Origin: Halarcobacter ebronensis | GTDB lineage: Bacteria; Campylobacterota; Campylobacteria; Campylobacterales; Arcobacteraceae | Direction of reading: 5' to 3' | NCBI RefSeq assembly: GCF_013201825.1 | Contig: NZ_CP053836.1 | Span: 2,046,001-2,110,000, forward strand | DNA: 64,000 nucleotides | Part shown: positions 63,609 through 64,000 of the stretch, piece after piece | Position numbering within the stretch: position 1 is the stretch's first letter | How the letters are laid out: each line of letters starts with the position of its first letter | The notes under the pieces: generated by a model | Database searches by the model: none | Seen by the model: only the letters and a program-made list of their open reading frames with translations | What the model was told of the DNA's origin: nothing | Program-made: the position numbers and the translations under genes

Positions 63609-64000
63609 TCTATTATCTCTCCATCTTTTATATCAATATATCTATCAACAAAATCCAAGTTTTCAAAAAGCGAATCGTGGGTTGCAACAACTACTGTTTT
63701 ATTCAACTCTTTAAATTTTTTTAACATCTCCACAAAAACCAAAGAGTTACTTTTATCCAAATTTGCCGTTGGTTCATCTGCTAAGATTATTGAAGGATTC
63801 ATTACAAGAGCTCTTGCTATTGCACATCTTTGTTTCTCTCCCCCACTTAGACTTTCAACTTTTTGTTCCCTTTTATGTTCAATATTTGCTAAATGTAGAG
63901 CCTGTGATATTTTTGATTCTAAAAGCTCTTTTTTTAAAGGTTTTAAAACCAAAGGTGCCATTACATTTTCATAGGTGCTTAATCCGTTTATTAGATTAAA
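63605..64000 (-). CDS. ABC transporter ATP-binding protein, LolD/MacB-like (cut by window end)
   Basis: The frame is open to the right edge, giving about 131 residues of the C-terminal two-thirds. The visible part starts with a FNLI-x-x-LSTYENVMAPL segment. It contains the signature LSGGEKQRCAIARAL, Walker B IILADEPTANLD and the H-loop VVVATHD. Walker A lies outside the window. These motifs and the short C-terminus resemble LolD, MacB and other FtsX-coupled ATPases more than NosF. It is the first visible gene of the operon with the CPFC membrane protein and the NosL-like protein. Confidence 0.88.
   Translation of the reverse strand, partial: FNLINGLSTYENVMAPLVLKPLKKELLESKISQALHLANIEHKREQKVESLSGGEKQRCAIARALVMNPSIILADEPTANLDKSNSLVFVEMLKKFKELNKTVVVATHDSLFENLDFVDRYIDIKDGEIIE

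Noticed and set aside
62074-64000. Classical nitrous oxide reductase nosDFYL cluster
   Set aside because: The ATPase resembles LolD/MacB, the membrane protein is not NosY-like, and no nosZ is present in the window. Only the NosL-like domain supports it.

Overview
The window is a low-GC (roughly 30% by eye), densely coded bacterial chromosome segment. Gene content points to a Campylobacterota (epsilonproteobacterial) organism of the Arcobacter group. The indicators are a waaC-lpxL ... waaF lipopolysaccharide locus of the Campylobacter type with heptose genes beside it, a glutaminyl-tRNA synthetase carrying a YqeY-like tail, many AAAGG-type ribosome binding sites and short ATGA operon overlaps. 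The assignment is inference from gene content, not from a marker gene search.

Layout. 1-13977: housekeeping and signalling genes. These are the tail of a thioredoxin, a LysE-type exporter, a secreted trypsin-like protease, glnS-yqeY, a histidine kinase/response regulator pair, a rhodanese, an EamA transporter, a GGDEF cyclase, SelO, an ABC-F ATPase and a YgjP-type metallopeptidase. 14007-18483: an accessory island with a two-gene Hachiman-like defence system (HamA-like nuclease, HamB-like helicase). It is followed by about 0.9 kb of gene-free, AT-rich DNA with REP-like hairpins and direct repeats, and is bounded by two identical tRNA-Asn genes. 18557-28768: core metabolism and information genes (radical SAM protein, hemE, yqhA, asd, gyrA, ydcH, argJ, a K+ channel, rpmB) and a putative periplasmic ATP-dependent DNA ligase.

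28765-49951: a large lipopolysaccharide/cell-surface locus, almost all on the minus strand. It runs waaC-lpxL-kinase-GT32-O-antigen ligase-GT4, then two MBOAT/SGNH O-acylation pairs, a lone plus-strand GT4, then kinase-deacetylase-GT2-GT9-barrel protein-waaF, and finally hldD-hldE-gmhA-GT4. The two MBOAT genes share a 1242-bp repeat (no difference found by eye) covering their first 400 codons, then diverge completely. This is the most striking structure in the window.

49948-57697: ppx/gppA, a 2x[4Fe-4S] ferredoxin, and gltD-gltB (glutamate synthase). 57908-62045: a TRAP transporter operon with two tandem, closely similar solute-binding proteins (dctP1, dctP2) followed by dctQ and dctM. A near-identical promoter/operator-like element lies in front of each dctP. 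62074-64000: a translationally coupled minus-strand operon encoding a LolD/MacB-like ABC ATPase (cut by the window edge), a cysteine-containing polytopic membrane protein with a DsbB-like CPFC motif, and a NosL-like CxxC protein. Its job is not evident from sequence alone.
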